This document shows, piece by piece, positions 59,207 to 64,000 of a stretch of DNA of 64,000 nucleotides (position 1 is its first letter; every line of letters begins with the position of its first letter). Under the pieces are notes generated by a model, which saw nothing but the letters and a program-made list of their open reading frames with translations, had not been told where the DNA came from and searched no databases. The stretch is taken from NCBI GenBank assembly GCA_017893485.1, contig CM030362.1, positions 187,422,813 to 187,486,812 on the forward strand, read 5' to 3'. A program made the translations under genes and the position numbers. This DNA comes from Hemerocallis citrina (lineage: Eukaryota; Streptophyta; Magnoliopsida; Asparagales; Asphodelaceae).

Positions 59207-59629
59207 TGTAATGCCCTGGCCCCAAACTCAGACAATTTATTTTATTTATTTTTACAATTGCCCACCACAGGCTGCCTCTCAAAAGATGTTATAGCTTATT
59301 GGTGACTCTTGATCATAGACAATTATATTTATATTTAATTAATTACAAATCCCTACCGATGTGGGACTAAGAAAGCCCCACACCAACTCCATGCCTTCAC
59401 CATAACCTCCTTTCCTGGGCCCCACCTAACCTCCACATCACCCCTTCACATGCTGTCCAAGCACACAGCAACACCCACTCATCATCTCATCTCATTTAAT
59501 CCCATTTCATTTTCATTATTATTACAATCATGCCATTCAACATATTTACCACCATGCCACTATATATATATGTATATACTATACTATATTATACTAGTAT
59601 TATACCTCCAAGAAAGATGGGATGTTACA
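59207..59629. mobile_element. Solo LTR E (423 bp)
   Basis: TGTAATGCCCTGGCCCC ... GATGTTACA, flanked by GTACT (59202-59206 and 59630-59634). No internal region. It contains an AT-rich TATATATATATG tract near 59562. It lies within the decayed Tat-like region. Confidence 0.85.
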
Positions 59630-59859
59630 GTACTTCTGTAGATGGTACTAGAAAATTGATAGAAATGAAAATCTTCCAAGTGTACTTATCTTGACCCTTG
59701 TGTTCTTTGTGTTGGATGTTTCTGCTTGGAGCAAGTTGTGGGAGTAGCCCCAAGGAAGAGTTGTACTTCGAGCTCTCTTGTTGAAAAATTAATGAGTTTC
59801 AAGAGTGTTTTGAATGGTCACTTCGAGCTCCGAACTCTCATGCTTGCAAGTTAGAGCAA

Positions 59860-60310
59860 TTTTGAGCCATGATTATGAACTCTGAACCAGTTGTTTAGCG
59901 AGGTAGCGAGTTGCAGGAGCAGTTCGAGTGGCAAGTCGAGCTATGAACCTGCTTGCTAGCGAGTTGTGGGAGCAATTTTCAGCCATGAGTTTGGACTTTG
60001 CACCTACTGTTTGAGAGTTAGCGAGTTGTAGGAGCAGTTCAAGTGGCGAGTCGAGCTCTGAACCCGCTTGTTAGCGAGTTGTGGGAGCATTTTTGAGCCA
60101 TGAGTTTGGACTGTGCACCTGCTATTTAAGATTTAGCAAGTTGTAAGAGCAGTTCGAGTTGCCAGTCGAGCTCCGAACCTACTTGTTAGTGAGTTATGGG
60201 AGCATTTTTGAGCCAAGAGTTTGGACTCTGCACTTGTTGTTTGAGAGTTAGCAATTGTAGGAGCATCTCTAGAAAAAAGCTAGCTCTGAACCTGCTATTT
60301 GTATGAAGTG
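59860..60310. repeat. Tandem repeats of about 120-130 bp
   Basis: About three and a half diverged copies of a unit with 'gcgagttgtgggagcatttttgagcc', 'gagtttggact.tgcacctgctgtttgag' and 'gagcagttcgagt.gcgagtcgagct'. Copies begin near 59860, 59960, 60075 and 60190. Likely the 3'-region array of the decayed Tat-like element. Confidence 0.75.
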
Positions 60311-60639
60311 AGCCAGTCGTTGGTGTAGCCCAGAAGAGGAGTTGAGCACTACAATCCTTGTTTGCATTGGGGGAGTAGTAAAAGAATTTTTTGACAGAAA
60401 ATTCTATGTTTTGTTGAAAATAAATCTATGCAGTTGTCTTGGTGGCTAGCCTTCATTACATGCTCTGGCCTTGTAAGGATTGGCCTTATTTCAAATCTAA
60501 GTGGAGGGCATTAAACGCCCTTGTTGAACTCCATTCAAGAGGGAAGGGGACTTCCTCTACCTTCAATAGGATTGGACATCTCTTGAGGGAGCTCTAATGC
60601 TTCGAGTTAGAGGGCCGAGCCCCCTATTGTAGCCGTGTA

Positions 60640-60840
60640 GCACTTCCCAGCCACTTCTTGGCTTCCCTTAGCCTATCATACTCTACTTGGTGTGGGGAAC
60701 TTCATGTTGATGTGGGAGTTCAGAGCTACCCGAGGATGACATTGTAGGCAGCCGTCACATCGACGACCATGAAGTCCACGACCTTGGTCCGAGTAGTCAG
60801 GGACTTTCTTGTAGTCACATCTATTCTTTGATTTGAACCA
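60640..60840 (-). pseudogene. Tat-like gypsy protease-region remnant
   Basis: Minus-strand reading gives TRTKVVDFMVVDVTAAYNVI, then LG, and further on a HMKFPTP-like stretch. Element C has SMDFMVVNVKTAYNAILG followed by LKFPTPQGVG in the same order, so this is the same protein region from a much older relative. It is cut off at about 60870 by the hAT on the right. Confidence 0.7.
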
Positions 60841-61039
60841 CGGTCCCAGATAACCCGTGAACAGTGTACCCATGAGCGGATCTAGGATTGAAAAGTGAGA
60901 GGGCTTGGATTAAAAAAATTCACACAAGATAACATTCAAAATATATGTAAAGTTGTTATACATACTAGAGGTGTACACTAAATTCTCGACCTCTATCAAA
61001 ATATACATTCTTCAGTCATTTTAATTACACCCGGCGACG

Positions 61040-63474
61040 TTTGATAGATTAAAATTCATCAATAACTACATCAAAATCAATGTCTTCAACAAAATCTCTC
61101 TCAATAAAGATTGTCAAACAATTTGTAAGAAAATCATTTGCCATGTTGCTCTTATTGGCGTTTTAACAAGTTTCATAGCAAAGAATTCACGCTCTGTTGT
61201 TGCTGTTGAAACAAGGAGAGTTAAAAAAAAGAGAATTATCAATCAAAAAATAGATCTTTGACTTTTTTTGTTTCGGCCAACTTCCGACATAATTCAGAAA
61301 GAGAAGACATGTTCTAAAACAAATGATGATGAATTACATTGACCTCATAATATCGTAACTCCACTCTCAAAGCATGCAACTCAATTGTGGTGAAATTTTT
61401 AGGATAGAACTTATTTGCAAGAGTACAAATATCATCTATCTTGAATGATTTAAACCGGTCAATAGGATCCAAAACTAAACTGAGAAACATAGTTCAACTA
61501 TCGGCTCGGGAAACCTGCTACACACCTCCACAATTTGAAAATCTATTACTGGATTGAAGATATCAACACGATAATACTGTTGATATGTGATATCACCTTG
61601 TTGTTGACAAGAGCGATTAGTATCATCTATGTAAGTATTCATATCAGATATTAAAATACTATGTTTCTCACAAAATGAAATCAGTCCCCGAATAAAGTCC
61701 CCCAACCATTTTCTCTCGACTTTTGAAGAACTTCTTTTGTTGATGAGACTAATTCCATAGCGCTTAGGACATCTAAAGATTTGTGCTACAATTCTAAACA
61801 AAGCTTGCTGGTGATACCCATGAATTTAAACATCAAATGCAAGATAAAACAACATTCAAATGACCTTAGCGCCTTCAATAGGCCTTTAGCTTCACATTTA
61901 ATTTTATAGTTATTTCCATTATGAATAATGTTACCAAGAACTGTAGAAGTTGCATCAAACATATCGATTAAGCTGCTCAATGAAGCAAAGTAGAGCCTCA
62001 ACGGGTTGTTCCAGCCCATTGTAAAGTGCATATCTAATTAGCACCTCTTCCATAACCAAGTTCTGCGGATTCTAGTTTATCTAGCAATCTCAACTTCTTG
62101 AACTGATTTTAGTTTCATATGATGCTTAACAGAAACACTAACGAAGTTTACAATTGCACCTAAGGTTGAGAAAAATAACCAAATATCTTGTACTTGCTAA
62201 GCCCCTGCAAATAATGCTAGTTGTACCCTAGTAGAAAAACAATGTATGCAATAGGCAAATAAGCATCATCTAAGAAAAAATGTCTGTAGTCCATTCCATA
62301 CCTCACACATATTGATAGCACCATCGCATTCTTGATCACATAGATTTTCAGTTTGAAGATTACAATGGGAAAGAACATTGCAAATAGTTTTTTTGAGTAT
62401 TGTTGCCGAAGTATCACAAACATTGGTAACCTCAAAATACCATTCTCGAATAAATCTGGCAGAATCAATAAAGCTTAAAACAACATCCATTTATTCCTTA
62501 CCAAATTCATAAAGAGCTTCATCGACAAGATTACAATATTTTTCATCCCCTACTTCTTCTCATACCTTCCTCTTCACAATGTTAGCTATAAAGTGTATGA
62601 TGTCATTTTTAATGTTTGATGCTATGTATTTCGCATTTCCAGGTGCATTCTCCAACACTACTTTGTTAATATCTTCATTCACCTTGCTGAAAGCCTTCAC
62701 CTTGCAATAAAATTCCCATAATTTGAAGACTCAGTAGATTCATCATGGCCTCTGAAAGGGCATCCTTGCAATGCAGGCCACATAACACTCCTTATTGTAG
62801 TCTTGAGCCTCAGCCGATTTTGCCTAACTTGTTCAGAAGACAGGGCATTCAATACTTTATCAATATGTTCAGTTGGAGTCTTCAAATTATCCCACCTATG
62901 CATAGAAAAATAGTGTGCAGAAGAAGGTCAGCCTACATGATGCATAAATCTATATTTATCTCAATTATTGAACATCTTCCAATTTTGGAATCCTTCAATG
63001 GTATATACCAGAAATTTCAAAGGATTAGTGTCAAAAAGATAGCATTGAAAGAAAAATGCTTTATCTTCTAATTATGAATACTCAAGCCAAGGAGAACCAT
63101 TGATATTGAAAATCACTGATATTGTTTCTCATCCAATGAGTGTGGATATTCAACTAATTTTGGTTGACATACTCCCATATTTATATATGATCTTCGAACA
63201 TTGTCTTATTGATTGATTGGATAAGACCACATTGGACAGTGCAATGCTGGGTCACGCTCAAGAGAACTGAGATCCACATCTTTGGATGGTTCTTGTTGAA
63301 TGGGACTTGGAACATGATCCGATGTTGGAACGTGATCCGATGTTGGAACGTGATCCGATGTTGGAACATCATCCAAAATTGGAACTTGGGAACTTGATGA
63401 TTGACCAACACTTTTTTTTTTCTAAAAAAATTGAGAATGGAGGGTGTAGTATGTTTTCTTTTTGCATTCATCAT
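61040..63474 (-). pseudogene. hAT-family transposase (DUF4371 / TTF-type), decayed
   Basis: The N-terminus MNAKRKHTTPSILNFFRKKK starts near 63474. It is followed by repeated blocks and the TTF-type zinc-finger region (QPKLVEYPHSLDEKQ, then frame-shifted). MHRWDNLKTPTEHIDKVLNA and ALQGCPFRGHDESTES (62903-62697) mark the start of the DUF4371 domain. Further pieces are EWNGLQTFF-like (62280-62330), SLIDMFDATSTVLGNII (about 61980-61930), and the C-terminal dimerisation segment TLLVSTATTERE.F.AMKLVKTPIRA (61150-61220). At least ten stops or frameshifts. It is closest in type to the plant 'zinc finger MYM-type 1-like' hAT proteins and to the deleted hAT at 44630. Confidence 0.85.
63309..63373. repeat. 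18-bp minisatellite inside the hAT coding remnant
   Basis: GATCCGATGTTGGAACGT occurs about three times in tandem, with a variant at each end. In the coding direction it adds six residues per copy, so the array keeps the reading frame. Confidence 0.9.
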
Positions 63475-63540
63475 ACAATCAAATTGAAAATTTGTAATTC
63501 TTGCAAATAGCATCAAATGAACCATAAAATATGAAAACAC

Positions 63541-64000
63541 TAATTATGAAGCCCCGATACTGCATGAAAACACTAATCATGAAATAAAACATTAATTCGA
63601 AACCCTAGCTTGAGACACGCAACAATAAAACAATGAAATAATCAATCAACTTGAAACCAACAATGAAACAGTCAATCAACATGAAAAGTAAAATAGGAAA
63701 GAAATAGCTACCAATTTGTCAACATGAAACATCAAGCAACTAAGCAACTGAGCAAATGAAAGTTGAAGATGGAAGTCAAAGATAGGAGTCGAAGATGGAG
63801 ACTTTGCAAATGATAGTGTGCTTGATAGATTGGACGAGAGAGGAGCAGAGGGCTCAAGAAATACAAGAAGGCTCAAGTGGTAGCAACACTCCTTAAGACA
63901 AAGGATGAAAAAGAACTCTCGAAGAATGAAGACCACATCTCAAGAACTCTGAGGAATAAAGACCTAATCTCCCTAACTCCCGAAGATTAAAGATTGTTGA
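63541..64000 (-). other. Upstream region of the hAT remnant
   Basis: No recognisable gene. It likely holds the 5' leader of the hAT transposase (minus strand). The Ser/Leu-rich frame at 63676-63936 is not supported. Confidence 0.45.

Larger units (their letters stand above)
60871..64000 (-). mobile_element. Old hAT transposon, right part outside the window
   Basis: The left end appears to be CATGAGCGGATCTAGGATTG, a hAT-like terminus (usual CAGGAGCGGATCTAGG). The transposase remnant reads on the minus strand. No matching terminus is visible by 64000, so the element probably continues beyond. I could not fix its 8-bp target duplication. Confidence 0.65.

Overview
This is plant nuclear DNA, almost certainly from a flowering plant. 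It has GT-AG introns, fragments of a plant-type phosphoenolpyruvate carboxylase (PEPC) gene, and only plant-type transposable elements: Ty3/gypsy chromovirus and Tat-like elements, Ty1/copia, an L1-like LINE, CACTA, hAT and a Tourist-like MITE. I found no intact host gene. Almost every base can be assigned to a nested stack of mobile elements, most of them bounded by visible target-site duplications (TSDs).

Layout from outside to inside. (0) The flanks, 1-1587 and 55378-64000, are old and repeat-rich. The right flank holds a decayed Tat-like gypsy element, a 423-bp solo LTR (59207-59629) and a decayed hAT transposase on the minus strand (about 61040-63474). (1) A degraded copia element spans 1593-55372 with TSD AGATA. 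(2) Its 5' LTR carries a 673-bp MITE (1979-2651, TSD TAA) and a giant CACTA-type transposon (2733-53120, TSD AGC). (3) The CACTA carries broken exons of PEPC, so it is a Pack-CACTA. It was later invaded by a 7.6-kb LINE (3996-11555, 17-bp TSD), a 2.7-kb solo LTR inside a PEPC exon (12083-14751, TSD GTTGC) and gypsy element A (about 15043-51212) in a PEPC intron. (4) The left LTR of A was hit by chromovirus B (16424-40723, TSD ACTGG) and by a deleted hAT (42309-45748, TSD GCGACGAG). (5) One LTR of B was hit by element C (25243-34572, TSD CTAAC) and by a solo LTR D (36094-39407, TSD AATAG). (6) D contains a tRNA-derived SINE-like piece.

Element C is the youngest large insertion: its two 792-bp LTRs differ at one position that I could find. 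It keeps gag and a protease-like region but no reverse transcriptase or integrase. On the opposite strand it has a TATA-box-bearing, three-exon, 705-codon ORF of the 'putative gypsy type transposon' kind. Upstream of its 3' LTR is an array of about 176-bp tandem repeats. Element A has 3.5-kb LTRs around only 1.0 kb of non-coding internal DNA, which includes the first 54 nt of an initiator tRNA-Met gene. That is the tRNA whose 3' end matches the primer-binding site of A.

The most notable points are the PEPC-carrying CACTA with mapped ends, the primer-tRNA fragment inside a retroelement that uses that tRNA, and the antisense gene with introns in a young non-autonomous retroelement. All family names are from reading motifs; no database search was run.
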